Shown: positions 7,560 through 16,669, counted from the first letter of the stretch. The stretch: 38,678 nucleotides of DNA from Rhodospirillales bacterium (GCA_009694195.1 SHVQ01000026.1:1-38678); one strand, 5' to 3'. Notes: generated from the letters alone by a model not told the origin. A program made the numbers and translations.

Positions 7560-8456
7560 CTACGGGCCGAATTCTTTGACGTTGCCGGCGCCGAACAGGC
7601 GGACGGCGTTGCGCCAGGCGATCTTCTCGGCGACATCCCGGGGCAGATGGGCGAGCCAGCGGTGGTGCTCGTCGATCAGCTGGGCGTACGTCTCCCAGCG
7701 GGGCGTGACGTAAGTGTCGGAGCCGATCATGAAGCGGTCGGGATGGCGCAGCATCACGTCCCGCCACGCAGCGCTGATGCCGCCGTTCCGGCCGATGTCG
7801 CCGGCCCGGAAGGACACTTCGGTCCAAAGATTCGCATGGCGGTCGAGGGCGGCGCCGACCACGTCGGGCGGCTCGCTCATTCCGGCGTGGGCCCACAGGA
7901 TATTCAGCTTCGGATCGATGCCGAAAAGGGCCCGGACGGGCCCGGCGCCCGAATGGACGTGGAGGAATATGCCGCGCTCGACGGCGAGCGCGACCACCCG
8001 GCGGACAACGGGCGTATCGGCGTTGGCGTCGCTGAAAAGATGGAATTCGCCGATGCCGACGTAGTCCCCTTTCCGGAGCCGCTCCTCCAGGTATGCCGGC
8101 ACATTCGCCTCGCGGAACCAGTTGCCCGAGCCGATGCCGTTTTTGTAAGGGCGCAGCACCGGGACGATGCGCTCTGGGTCCGCCCGCTGCAGCATGAGGG
8201 TGCCGTCGTCGGGCGTGCTCGAGACGAGCGCCCTGGGCACGCCCGCCTTGGCGAGGATGTCCAGCACGGTGGCCGGCGGAAAGCGGTCCCAGGCGTCACG
8301 GCTGTAATGGATGTGCGCGTCGAAGATCGGCAGCCGGGAATCGGCGAGCGCGGGCGCAGCGACGAGGGTGGGCGACAGGCCGAGCATGCAGGCAAGAAGC
8401 GCGACGATGACTCGCGCCCGAGAGCCGGATCGAGTGTGTTGTCCTCTCACCGTCAT
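7560..8456 (-). CDS. Exported amidohydrolase (amidohydrolase_2 family)
   Basis: A metal-dependent TIM-barrel hydrolase or decarboxylase of about 298 residues. FDAHIHYS near residue 45 gives the HxH metal ligands. Later strands carry GEFHLF, FLHVHSGA, ILWAHAG and MIGSDTY, with the final Asp in the usual place. The segment after the Arg-rich start is a Sec signal peptide (hydrophobic core VIVALLACMLGL, cleavage after APALA). The true start is uncertain: the frame stays open upstream through a family B repeat, and the chosen ATG at 8456 lies inside that repeat. A start a few codons downstream would keep the signal peptide. It is transcribed ahead of the Ldh-family gene. A lactonase role is possible, but unproven. 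Confidence 0.85.
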   Translation of the reverse strand: MTVRGQHTRSGSRARVIVALLACMLGLSPTLVAAPALADSRLPIFDAHIHYSRDAWDRFPPATVLDILAKAGVPRALVSSTPDDGTLMLQRADPERIVPVLRPYKNGIGSGNWFREANVPAYLEERLRKGDYVGIGEFHLFSDANADTPVVRRVVALAVERGIFLHVHSGAGPVRALFGIDPKLNILWAHAGMSEPPDVVGAALDRHANLWTEVSFRAGDIGRNGGISAAWRDVMLRHPDRFMIGSDTYVTPRWETYAQLIDEHHRWLAHLPRDVAEKIAWRNAVRLFGAGNVKEFGP

Positions 8457-8520
8457 TCCCGCGAAAGCGGGAATCCAGTCTGCTTCAAGAGCCTGGACCC
8501 CCGCTTCCGCGGGGGTGACG
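8452..8520. repeat. Repeat family B, copy overlapping the amidohydrolase 5' end
   Basis: It starts GTCATTCCCGCGAAAGCGGG and ends CGCTTCCGCGGGGGTGACG: two hairpins bounded by GTCA and TGAC. It occupies the gap between the kinase stop and the amidohydrolase start. It may end kinase transcription, or it may place the amidohydrolase start. Confidence 0.85.
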
Positions 8521-8544
8521 ATTCCACCTAACGTGATCACGCCC

Positions 8545-10890
8545 CTACCCATTGACCGTTCTCGAGGCCGGCATCCGCACGGTGACCGTCGTTCCCTTCT
8601 TGGGTGCGCTTGCGATCGTAAGCGTGCCGCCGTGAAGCTCGGTCAGCGACTTGACGATCGCCAGGCCGAGACCCGTTCCCTCGTGGTTCCGGGTAAGGAT
8701 ATTGGCGACTTGATAGAAGGGTTGAACGACCCGCGGGATGTCGTCCTCGGAAATGCCGACGCCCGTGTCGGCGATCTCGAACTCGATGCCGCCGTCTCTC
8801 CCGAGCCTGCCGATCGCGCTGACCCGGCCGGAAGCGGGAGTGAACTTGACCGCGTTGGAGAGCAGGTTGACGAGGATCTGTTGAATGCGGAACGGATCGG
8901 CCTTCAGGCTCGGGACACCCGGTGCGGCCGAGGTCGTGAGCGCGACTTGGTTGGTCGCCGCGTGGCGCGCGATCATTTTGGCCGCTTTCTCGAGAGCGGC
9001 GCGCACGTCGATCACGCTTTCCGCCAGCACGAGCGTTCCGGCATCGACCTTGGACGCGTCCAGGACCTCGTTGATGACGTGCAGGAGATGAATGCCCGAC
9101 TGGTTGATGGCGTCCAGATACTCGCGCTGGCGCCCGTCCGGGAGCTTTCCGAGCGTCCCGTCGCGGATGGCCTCGGAGAAACCGATGATCGCGTTCAGCG
9201 GCGTCCGCAGCTCGTGGCTCATGTTGGCGAGGAACTCGGTCTTCGTGCGGTTCGCCGATTCGGCTTCGTCCTTGGCCTTGAGCAGCGCTTCCTCGTCGCG
9301 CTTGCGCTCGGTGATGTCGAGCGAGACCGTGACCACGTTCCGCACCTTGCCGCGATCGTCGCGAAGAGGAACCTTCCGCGTGAGGAAGATGTGCCGCTCG
9401 CCGTGGCGGTCGGACCAGTCTTCCTCGTAAAAGGCCGTGGCCTCGCCGGTCTCGAATACCTTGCGGTCGACGCTTTCCGTATATTTTCCGTAGGCCTCGC
9501 CCATCAGCTCGCTCGCCGAGCGGCCGACCGCGCCCTCCGGCGATACCCCGTAGAGGTGCGCCTGGTAGCGGTTCATCGTGACGTAGCGGGACTGTTCGTC
9601 CTTGGCGTTCACCATGGCGGGGATGGTGTCGATGACGGCGCGCAGCACCTGCTCGCTCGCGCGGGCGGTTTCCTCCGAACGCTTGCGCTCCGTGATGTCC
9701 GAGGAGATCGAGCCGAGAGCCGTGATGTTCCCATGCGCATCGCGGATGGGGAACTTGACGAGGAGACGAGTGCGCTTTTCGCCGTTCACGACGCTGGTGT
9801 GCTCGCGCTCGACGGCCTCGCCTTTTTCGAGGGCGTCCCGATCGTGGGCGGCAAATCCGTCGGCCACCTCCTTGGGGAAAATGTCGTGGACCGTTTTGCC
9901 GATGGCGTCCTCGGGGGCAATCTCGAGGCGGTGGGCGGCTGGGCCGCTGAACACGATATAGCGCCCGTCTAAATCCTTGATATGGACGTCACTCGGCGAA
10001 TGCCGCACGAAGGCCCGGAACTGTGCTTCCGTCTGCCGCAACGCCTCTTCCGCCCGCTTGCGGTCGGTGATGTCGGTCGCGAGGGAGCCGATTCCCGTGA
10101 TCGCGCCGGCGGCGTTGCGAAGGGGGAACTTCACGATCAGGCGCGAGCGCTCCGCGCTGCCCTTGATCGAGAACGTGTGCTCCCGGCTCACCGCCTTCCC
10201 CTGTTCCACCGCCGCGCGGTCGTGTTCGACGAAGCCGTCCGCCGCTTCCTTGGTGAAGATGTCGTGGGACGTCTTGCCGATGGCGTCCTCGGGCTCCATG
10301 CCCAGCCGGTGCGCCGCCTCGGTGCCGAAGACGACGTAGCGTCCCTCCAGGTCCTTGATGTAGAGGCCGCTCGGCGAGTACTGAAGGAAAGCACGGAGCT
10401 GCGCTTCGCTCTGCTGCAAGGCCTCTTCGGCGCGGCGCCGGTCGGTGATGTCGCTCGCGATGATCACGGTGCCGCCGTCCGGGAGCCTTGCTTCGTTGAG
10501 GCGCACCCAGGTCCCGTTCGCGCGGGCGGACTCGAACGGCCCGTGGGGATTGCGGTGACGGTCGAGACGGTCCTGGATCCACGCTTCTTCGCGGCCGACC
10601 GCATCCGCAATCAAGACCTGCCCGACCAATGATCGGAGTTGCGTCTCGAACGGCGTTCCCGGCGTCAGCAGGTCGGCAACCGGCCCGTTGAGGTCGCGAT
10701 ACTTCCGGTTGCAGAAGACGAAGCGGTCGTCGGCGTCGAAAACAGCGAACGATTCAGGCAGCGCTTCCAGAATGGCCGCAAGTCGCGCGACGTCCTTGTC
10801 GGCGGCTCGCCGAGCCGTCTTGCGGGGGCGCTTTCGCACCCCGGTCCGGCGTTTCAGCGCGGGCTTTTTTCGACGGAGGGGTCGGGCCAT
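8545..10890 (-). CDS. Soluble multi-PAS sensor histidine kinase (kinase 1)
   Basis: A 781-residue cytoplasmic kinase with no membrane segment. After a Lys/Arg-rich N-terminus (1-30) come four PAS domains with PAC tails at about 34-155, 160-285, 286-410 and 411-535. PAS2 and PAS3 are close duplicates (both have HSP/YSP, IKDLxGRYxVF, DAIGKTxHDIF). HisKA follows with the phosphoacceptor H559 in FLANMSHELRTPLN, then HATPase_c with N-box NLLSNAVKF (675-683), DTGVG (708-712) and GTGLGLAIV (738-746). There is no receiver domain, so it should signal to a separate regulator. The single-domain regulator at 12252 is the obvious candidate. A second kinase of the same design lies at 12798-15194. Its start overlaps no neighbour; AAGGGGATG precedes it. 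Confidence 0.93.
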   Translation of the reverse strand: MARPLRRKKPALKRRTGVRKRPRKTARRAADKDVARLAAILEALPESFAVFDADDRFVFCNRKYRDLNGPVADLLTPGTPFETQLRSLVGQVLIADAVGREEAWIQDRLDRHRNPHGPFESARANGTWVRLNEARLPDGGTVIIASDITDRRRAEEALQQSEAQLRAFLQYSPSGLYIKDLEGRYVVFGTEAAHRLGMEPEDAIGKTSHDIFTKEAADGFVEHDRAAVEQGKAVSREHTFSIKGSAERSRLIVKFPLRNAAGAITGIGSLATDITDRKRAEEALRQTEAQFRAFVRHSPSDVHIKDLDGRYIVFSGPAAHRLEIAPEDAIGKTVHDIFPKEVADGFAAHDRDALEKGEAVEREHTSVVNGEKRTRLLVKFPIRDAHGNITALGSISSDITERKRSEETARASEQVLRAVIDTIPAMVNAKDEQSRYVTMNRYQAHLYGVSPEGAVGRSASELMGEAYGKYTESVDRKVFETGEATAFYEEDWSDRHGERHIFLTRKVPLRDDRGKVRNVVTVSLDITERKRDEEALLKAKDEAESANRTKTEFLANMSHELRTPLNAIIGFSEAIRDGTLGKLPDGRQREYLDAINQSGIHLLHVINEVLDASKVDAGTLVLAESVIDVRAALEKAAKMIARHAATNQVALTTSAAPGVPSLKADPFRIQQILVNLLSNAVKFTPASGRVSAIGRLGRDGGIEFEIADTGVGISEDDIPRVVQPFYQVANILTRNHEGTGLGLAIVKSLTELHGGTLTIASAPKKGTTVTVRMPASRTVNG

Positions 10891-11037
10891 CGCACCATCC
10901 CCTTACGCTGAAACGCTGCGCCCCGCAAGAGCGGCGCAGCCTGCGCCAGGTGCTGAACGGAAGCTTGCATCCTGCGGGTTTGCGCGTGTTAATGACGGCG
11001 TCCGAAAAACATAAAATCGACCGAAGGGAGACCCGGG

Positions 11038-11907
11038 ATGCCGCAAAAGCTTCTGATTCTGCAATCGATGTGGGCGATGGAGCGGCGCCGTCCCGACGGC
11101 CTGGAATGGCCGCTCGACGAGAAGGTCTCGATGATCCGCGCCGCCGGGTTCGACGGCGCCAACCTCACGTTCCGCAGCTTCGAGTACGCGAAGGAGATCA
11201 CCGACCGGCTCAAGGCAGACAATCTCGTCTGGATCGCCGACTGCTTTCCGGCCTCGGTCGACGATCTCCGAACCGTCATCGGCTACGTGGAGAAGCTGGG
11301 CGCGCTGCACATCAACGTCCTCCCGCTCGTCCGGCCCTATACGCTCGCCGAGGCCATCCCGTATGTGGAAGGTTGGCGCCGGCTGTCCCGCGAATCCGGC
11401 ATCCCGGTCCTCATCGAGACGCACCGGAACGAAATGACGACCGATCTCATTTTCACGCTCCATCTGCTCGATGCGTTCCCCGACTTGCAATTGACGGGCG
11501 ATCTCTCCCACCTGGTGGTCGCGCGCGAGTTCCAGTATCCGATCCTCGAGGAGACCCACCGCTGGATGCACCGCATCCTCGACAGCTGCTGGGCGCTTCA
11601 GGGCCGTGTCGCCAGCCGCGAGCAGATCCAGGTTCAGATCGCGTTCCCGCAGCACAAGCACTGGGTCGACCTGTTCTTGGCGTGGTGGGACTACGGCATC
11701 CGGAGCTGGCGCCGGCGGGCGCCGAAGGATGCGACGCTCACCTTCCTCTGCGAGCTCGGGCCCAAGGAATACGCGATGACCGGCGCGGACGGCTTCGAGC
11801 TGTCGGACCGCTGGCAGGAGTCGCTTCTGATGAAGGGGTTGATCCGCGACCTCTGGAACAAGATCGAGGCCGAGGAGGGGGCACGGGCGGCCCAAGCCCG
11901 GCCGTAG
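11038..11907 (+). CDS. Sugar phosphate isomerase/epimerase-like TIM-barrel protein
   Basis: A 289-residue protein resembling the xylose-isomerase-like TIM barrel (AP_endonuc_2) superfamily. Seen parts are IRAAGFDGANLTF near 36-48, LGALHINVLPL near 88-98, GIPVLIETHRNEMTTD near 121-136 (Glu and His in the usual metal-binding strand) and LTGDLSHLVV near 152-161 (Asp and His). The last strand carries LCELGPKEYA, with the expected Glu. The start has AAGGGAG 9 nt upstream. It is divergent from kinase 1 and not followed closely by another gene. The substrate cannot be assigned, and it has no obvious functional link to the two-component genes around it. Confidence 0.8.
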   Translation: MPQKLLILQSMWAMERRRPDGLEWPLDEKVSMIRAAGFDGANLTFRSFEYAKEITDRLKADNLVWIADCFPASVDDLRTVIGYVEKLGALHINVLPLVRPYTLAEAIPYVEGWRRLSRESGIPVLIETHRNEMTTDLIFTLHLLDAFPDLQLTGDLSHLVVAREFQYPILEETHRWMHRILDSCWALQGRVASREQIQVQIAFPQHKHWVDLFLAWWDYGIRSWRRRAPKDATLTFLCELGPKEYAMTGADGFELSDRWQESLLMKGLIRDLWNKIEAEEGARAAQARP

Positions 11908-12251
11908 CCCGCGCGGTTGGCCCTAAAGGTTCTGCCGTTCCGAGCCGTCGCCCTCCACCAGAACGCCACGGGCGGCCGCCGTCAACGCATTCACCGTGAT
12001 CGGCTACTTCGGCGCCCGCGCGGCGCCGAGCGGCGCCGTCTGCGGCTGCGGCATAGGACCCTTGCGAACGCGGGGTCCCCGTAATGTTCTTGCAAGGTAT
12101 TTTCGGCGTGCCATATAGTTTTCCCATCGGGGGAGGGCGCGTATCTCGGTCGAAGGGACCAGCTACCGCTCTTGCGATGGCGTGCGTGCTTGTGATCGCT
12201 TGTCCGCTGCAATCATCGCGGGCGCGCCGGAGGGGGGGTGGGCTCTCGAAA
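11908..12251. other. 344-nt gap holding the response-regulator promoter, no gene seen
   Basis: No credible small gene is visible. The open frame that runs into the regulator from 12084 reads as a long, Arg-rich extension not seen in the family and crosses the likely promoter at 12090-12119. A weak hairpin (GGACCC at 12056, GGGTCC at 12073) has no T tract. Confidence 0.45.
12090..12119 (+). promoter_or_regulatory. Candidate sigma70-type promoter of the response regulator
   Basis: TTGCAA (12090-12095), an 18-nt spacer and TATAGT (12114-12119) give good -35 and -10 matches in an otherwise GC-rich region. Transcription would begin near 12126, about 125 nt ahead of the chosen start codon. Confidence 0.5.
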
Positions 12252-12767
12252 ATGCTCGACGATCGCGTCAAACAATACAACATTCAGCGGCTGAACTTCT
12301 TGTTGGTCGACGACAACAAGTTCATGCGGACGATCGTGCGCGCCGTTCTCAATACATGGGGCTGCAGGAACATCGTCGAGGCAAGCGACGGCGAGGAGGG
12401 CCTGAAGGAACTCAAGGTTTTTCCCGCCGACCTCGTCATCTGCGATTGGGAGATGGCTCCCATGGACGGGATCGATTTCACCCGCCGCATCCGCAACGAC
12501 CAGGACAGCCCGAACCGCTTCGTTCCGGTGATCATGTTGACCGCGCACACGGAAGTTAGGCGCGTCCGCCATGCTCGCGACGCCGGCATCCACGAGTTCC
12601 TGGCCAAGCCGGTTCAGCCGAAGGCGCTCTACGAGCGGATCTGCGAGATTATCGAGCGGCCGCGCAAGTTCGTTCGCTGCGCCAGCTACTTTGGTCCCGA
12701 CCGGCACCGCCACAGAAAATACCAATACGAGGGCGAGGATCGCCGTAAGGACGGCGAGGGCCTCTGA
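12252..12767 (+). CDS. Single-domain response regulator with GPDR-type tail
   Basis: A 171-residue CheY-like receiver. The acidic pair D20-D21, the phosphoacceptor D65 (LVICDWEM), T97 in MLTAHT and K119 in FLAKPVQP are all present, so it should be phosphorylated. No DNA-binding or enzyme domain follows, only a basic, aromatic tail (CASYFGPDRHRHRKYQYEG) typical of an alphaproteobacterial subgroup of stand-alone receivers. The ATG at 12252 is chosen because the receiver fold starts at once; a frame open back to 12084 would add 56 non-homologous residues. It lies between two multi-PAS kinases that lack receivers, so it is their most likely partner. Confidence 0.9.
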   Translation: MLDDRVKQYNIQRLNFLLVDDNKFMRTIVRAVLNTWGCRNIVEASDGEEGLKELKVFPADLVICDWEMAPMDGIDFTRRIRNDQDSPNRFVPVIMLTAHTEVRRVRHARDAGIHEFLAKPVQPKALYERICEIIERPRKFVRCASYFGPDRHRHRKYQYEGEDRRKDGEGL

Positions 12768-12797
12768 TCGTCGACGCGTCGGCGGCGCCTCGGGACG

Positions 12798-15194
12798 TCA
12801 ACTCCGGTAGGGAAGCGCCGCGGCGCGCACGTCGCCGACCGAGCGCGTCGGCGGAAAGCGGACGGTGACGGTCGTGCCGCGGCCGATGGTGCTCGCCATC
12901 GTCATCGTGGCGCCGTGGAGCTCCGTCAGCGCCTTCACCAGCGCGAGGCCGAGCCCCGTGCCTTCGTGCTTTCGCGAGAGAATGTCGCCGACTTGCCCGA
13001 AAGGCTCGAGCACCTTCGGGATGTCTTCGGCGGCGATCCCGATGCCGGTGTCGGCGATCGCGATCGCGATGGCGCCGTCATGCTCCGTCAGGGCCGTGAC
13101 GGCGACGGCGCCGCCCCGCGGGGTGAACTTCACGGCATTGCTGAGAAGATTGAGCAGAATCTGCTTCACGCGCGTTTCGTCGGCAAACAGCGCCGCCACA
13201 TCCCCGGCCACGTGAATCGTGAGGCTGAGGCTCGCTTCCTCGGCCCGGCCGCGGACCATGCGGACGCAGGATTCCACGAGCTGTCGCACGTCGACCGCGT
13301 GTTCGCTCAAGGCCAGAGTTCCGGATTCGATCTTCGAGACATCGAGAATGTCGCTGATAACGTCGAGCAGGTGCTTGCCCGAGCGGTGGATGTCGGCGAT
13401 GTACTCGCGGTACTTGGCGTGGCCCAGGGGACCGAACACGCTCGCCTGCAACATCTCGGAGAACCCGATGATCGAGTTCAACGGCGTCCGGAGCTCATGG
13501 CTGACGTTCGCAAGGAACTCCGTCTTCGTGCGGTTGGCGAGCTCGGCCTCCTCTTTCGCCTTTTGAAGGGCGGCCTCGACGCGCTTGCGCTCCGTGATGT
13601 CGTTGGCGATGGAGCCGATCGCGATGATGGCGCCTCCGCGGTCGCGGATGGGAAACTTCGTGATCAAGTGGGTGTGCCTGTTGCCGTCGAACGTGAACAC
13701 GCGCTCCCGTTCGATCGGCACGCCCTGTTCAAGAACAATTCGGTCGTCGGCGGCATGCTGATCCGCGAGCTCCTTCGGATAAATCTCGTGGGGCGTTTTG
13801 CCGATCGCGTCCTTGCGGTCGATGCCGAGGCGGCTGGCGGAGAGCTTGCTGAACAAGATGTACCGCCCGCTCGCGTCCTTTATGTGGACGGTATTGGGAG
13901 AATGCTCGACGAAGGCTTCGAGCCGGGCCTCGCTTTCGAGGAGGGCGGCTTCGGTTTGCCGGCGCTCGGTGATGTCGAGCGAGGCCGATCCGATGGCGAC
14001 CAGGTTTCCGCCGGAATCGAGAATCGGAAACTTGGTCGTTCGCACGGTGTGCATGCCGTCCGGGAGCGGGTAGGTCTCTTCCTCTTCAATCGCCTTGCGG
14101 GTGGCGGCGACGATCCGATCCATCTCGGCGAACGCGTCCGCCAGCGCCTCCGGGTATATGTCGTGGGCCGTCTGGCCCAGAATCCGATCGGAGCGGTGCC
14201 GGCCGCGGCGGACGAAGGCGTCGTTGACGGCGACGTAGCGGCCCTCCGGATCCTTGATCCAGATCGGGTTCGGGAAATAGTCGATGAAGGCCTTGAACCG
14301 CGCCTCGCTTTCCTGCAGCGCGGATTCCGCGCGCTTCCGCTCGGTGACGTCATAGAGATACGTGATGTGCGCCTTGCGGCCCATGAAGTCGGTGAGCGTC
14401 GAGGACATCATGACGTGATAGGCGGAGCCGTCGGGCCGCCTGAGCTCGACCTCGGTCTCGGGCGTGTGGCCGGTCGCGTAGAGCGCGTCCTTCAGGCGTT
14501 GCCGGAGATTCGGGTCGACGTACCAGTCGCCCGCATTGGACTCGAAGAGCTGCTTTTCCGTTATTCCCTGAATCTCGAGGAGACGCCGGTTGGCGAACAG
14601 GTGCTCGCCCTCGTGCGTCGCGATCACCACCCCGGCGGGGCTCGCCTCCAGGAGCGTTCGGAGCGTCGCCTCTTCTTTGCGGAGCGCTTCTTCAACGCGA
14701 ACGCGGTCGGTGATGTCGGTCGATATCCCGCCGAGCGCGATGACGCTGCCGTCGTCATTGAAGATGGGGAACTTGATGGAGATGGACGCGATGTCGTTGG
14801 ACGCGCGCGACATTTCCTCGAATTGCGTCGGTTGCCGCGTCTCGACGACGGTGCGGTCGTGTTCGCAGTATTCGTCGGCCATCTCGCGCGAGAACAGATC
14901 GTGGGCCGTCTTCCCGAGCGCCGCGGCGCGGGTCACCTGGTTGCGGTCCTCGAACGCTTTGTTGACGAAAATGTAGCGCCCGGCCAGGTCCTTGATGTAG
15001 GTCGAAGCCAGCGGGTTATCGAGAATCGCCTGGACGAGGGCGTCCGTTCGACGGCGGGGGAAGGCCTTTCTTGTTTTCGTCGGCGGCCTTCCACGCTTGG
15101 CGCGGGGCGCGGACGTGCGCGCGCTCGCGCGACCGGGTTCCTTGGTCGTCCGAAGCCGTCGTTTGCGGCCGTTGGTTCGCGACACCGGTGACAC
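12798..15194 (-). CDS. Soluble multi-PAS sensor histidine kinase (kinase 2)
   Basis: A kinase of about 798 residues, paralogous to kinase 1 and without membrane segments. With the GTG at 15194 as residue 1: a basic N-terminus of about 50 residues, PAS domains at about 52-168, 173-288, 293-413 and 418-538, HisKA with H566 in FLANVSHELRTPLN, and HATPase_c with NLLSNAVKF, DTGIGI and GTGLGLALV. The frame is open to an ATG at 15290, but a likely extended -10 (TGC-TAGAAT, minus strand, 15242-15247) lies within that stretch, so a start downstream of it is preferred; the exact codon is uncertain. It is convergent with the response regulator (30 nt between stops) and divergent from the small gene at 15368. 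Confidence 0.92.
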   Translation of the reverse strand: MSPVSRTNGRKRRLRTTKEPGRASARTSAPRAKRGRPPTKTRKAFPRRRTDALVQAILDNPLASTYIKDLAGRYIFVNKAFEDRNQVTRAAALGKTAHDLFSREMADEYCEHDRTVVETRQPTQFEEMSRASNDIASISIKFPIFNDDGSVIALGGISTDITDRVRVEEALRKEEATLRTLLEASPAGVVIATHEGEHLFANRRLLEIQGITEKQLFESNAGDWYVDPNLRQRLKDALYATGHTPETEVELRRPDGSAYHVMMSSTLTDFMGRKAHITYLYDVTERKRAESALQESEARFKAFIDYFPNPIWIKDPEGRYVAVNDAFVRRGRHRSDRILGQTAHDIYPEALADAFAEMDRIVAATRKAIEEEETYPLPDGMHTVRTTKFPILDSGGNLVAIGSASLDITERRQTEAALLESEARLEAFVEHSPNTVHIKDASGRYILFSKLSASRLGIDRKDAIGKTPHEIYPKELADQHAADDRIVLEQGVPIERERVFTFDGNRHTHLITKFPIRDRGGAIIAIGSIANDITERKRVEAALQKAKEEAELANRTKTEFLANVSHELRTPLNSIIGFSEMLQASVFGPLGHAKYREYIADIHRSGKHLLDVISDILDVSKIESGTLALSEHAVDVRQLVESCVRMVRGRAEEASLSLTIHVAGDVAALFADETRVKQILLNLLSNAVKFTPRGGAVAVTALTEHDGAIAIAIADTGIGIAAEDIPKVLEPFGQVGDILSRKHEGTGLGLALVKALTELHGATMTMASTIGRGTTVTVRFPPTRSVGDVRAAALPYRS

Positions 15195-15367
15195 CTGCGA
15201 TGGCCGATCGGGGTTCGCGGGCGCGTCCCCCACGCCGCCCGATTCTAGCACATTCCGCGGCCGGCGATGACAGCCGGCGGGCGCAAACACGTCCCGCGTC
15301 GGCCGGAACGTGGTATAGGAACGGAGCGCTCAACGGCGGCAGTTCCGACGGCGCAGGGAGAGGACCG

Positions 15368-15664
15368 ATGACGGCGGACTCGGATGAAGCGACGCTCGCC
15401 GTGCAGGTCGCCAACCAGTTCATCAATACCGCCAACGAAAAGCTCACGCTGGGCCTGCGCCCGGAGGTCGTCGCCGAGGGCTTAAGGAACGCCGCCGCCA
15501 ATTTCACGGCCTTCGCCGGGGCGCATCGCCAGGGTTCCGTCGATATCGAGGGCGTTGTCCGCGAATTCCGCCACATGCTCGAATACTATGCCGATCTCCA
15601 CGGTGCCGCCGCGCGGCCCGCGACGGGCCTCGAGCGCCTCATCGAGCAAGTGAAGAAAGAGTAG
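15368..15664 (+). CDS. Small conserved protein resembling DUF3144
   Basis: A 98-residue soluble, mostly helical protein. The pattern ANQFINTANEKL, AAANFTAFAGA and VVREFRHMLEYYADLH resembles my memory of DUF3144 (FIxLANE, AARFNAF, YxxMLxxNL). That assignment is tentative and the function is unknown. The start is supported by GGGAGAGGA just upstream. It lies 47 nt before the first of eleven transporter genes and on the same strand, so it may be the first gene of that transcript. Confidence 0.82.
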   Translation: MTADSDEATLAVQVANQFINTANEKLTLGLRPEVVAEGLRNAAANFTAFAGAHRQGSVDIEGVVREFRHMLEYYADLHGAAARPATGLERLIEQVKKE

Positions 15665-15711
15665 GCGCGCTTGGCATTGGCGGAACCGGAGCCCACCCGG
15701 GGGCGGCGCGC

Positions 15712-16596
15712 ATGCCGGTGATCCCGCAGAGCCTGCGCGGCATCTTCTACATGGTTGCGGCCACCGTTCTTTGGACCGCCACCATGCTGAGCGTCCGGGT
15801 CGTCGCCGAGCGCCTGCATCCGCTCGAAATCGTCTTCTTCCGGAACCTCTTCGGCGTGCTCGTGCTGCTGCCGTTCTTCGCACGCCAGGGTCTGGCGGTC
15901 TTCAGAACGCAGCGCCTGGGACTGCAGGCGTTGCGCGGCGGGCTCAACTCGGTGTCGCTCGCCACGCTCTTCATTGCGATTCCGATCACCCCGCTCGCGC
16001 TGGCGACCGCGCTCGACTTCTCGTGCGCGCTGTTCGGGGCCGTGCTTGCCGTCCTGGTGCTGGGCGAGACGCTTCGGTTTCGGAGGATGGCGGCGCTCGC
16101 CGTCGGCTTCGGCGGCATCCTGGTCGTCCTCCAGCCCGGCGTGGCCGACATCCAGGCCGGGTCGATTCTCGTTCTCATCTCCTCGCTCCTCGTCGGCATC
16201 TCGTTCGCGATCATCAAGGTTCTGTCGCGCACGGACTCCAGCGTGACGACGACTCTTTACACGGGGCTCTTCTCGACCCCGCTGACGCTGGTCGCGATGA
16301 TCCCCGTGTGGCAGGTACCCGGGCTCGCCGACTGGCCGTGGCTTGTCGCGATCGGCGCGTTCGGCGGCCTGAGCTACGTCTGCATCGCGCAGTCGTTCCG
16401 CGAGGCCGACATGACGGCCGTGCTGCCGTTCGATTTCTTGCGCCTGATCTGGTCGACGTTCGCGGCGTTCTGGCTCTTCTTCGAAGTGCCGAGCGTTTGG
16501 ACCTGGATCGGCGCGCTGATGATCTTCTCGGCCGGCCTTGTGCTCGGTTACCGCGAGACCCGCGAGGAAGAGCGTCCCCGGCCGGCGACGGGATGA
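15712..16596 (+). CDS. EamA/DMT family transporter, array copy 1
   Basis: A 294-residue inner-membrane protein with about ten hydrophobic helices in two EamA repeats. Family motifs are HPLEIVFFRNLF (TM2), RTDSSVTTTLY (between halves) and ADMTAVLPFDFLRLIW (near TM9). It is the most unusual of the eleven at the TM3-TM4 motif: where others read PLAKxxALDFSAPLF, it reads PLALATALDFSCALF, losing both the lysine and the proline. It is the first gene of the array and starts 47 nt after the DUF3144-like gene. The substrate is unknown; the family includes SAM, amino-acid, riboflavin and nucleotide-sugar carriers. Confidence 0.93.
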   Translation: MPVIPQSLRGIFYMVAATVLWTATMLSVRVVAERLHPLEIVFFRNLFGVLVLLPFFARQGLAVFRTQRLGLQALRGGLNSVSLATLFIAIPITPLALATALDFSCALFGAVLAVLVLGETLRFRRMAALAVGFGGILVVLQPGVADIQAGSILVLISSLLVGISFAIIKVLSRTDSSVTTTLYTGLFSTPLTLVAMIPVWQVPGLADWPWLVAIGAFGGLSYVCIAQSFREADMTAVLPFDFLRLIWSTFAAFWLFFEVPSVWTWIGALMIFSAGLVLGYRETREEERPRPATG

Positions 16597-16669
16597 CCGC
16601 GCCCGAGGAAACTTTCGCTGGGGCATTCCGAAGCGCGCTCTTACAATGGGGTTTTCGCCGAACCGCCCG

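Noticed and set aside
12084..12251. N-terminal extension of the response regulator with a hydrophobic stretch that could look like a signal anchor
   Set aside because: The likely promoter (12090-12119) lies inside it, and receiver proteins of this type start directly at the fold.
12915..15191. A 758-codon plus-strand frame opposite kinase 2
   Set aside because: It is a mirror of the kinase codons. It has no motif, and PAS, HisKA and HATPase motifs on the minus strand are unambiguous.
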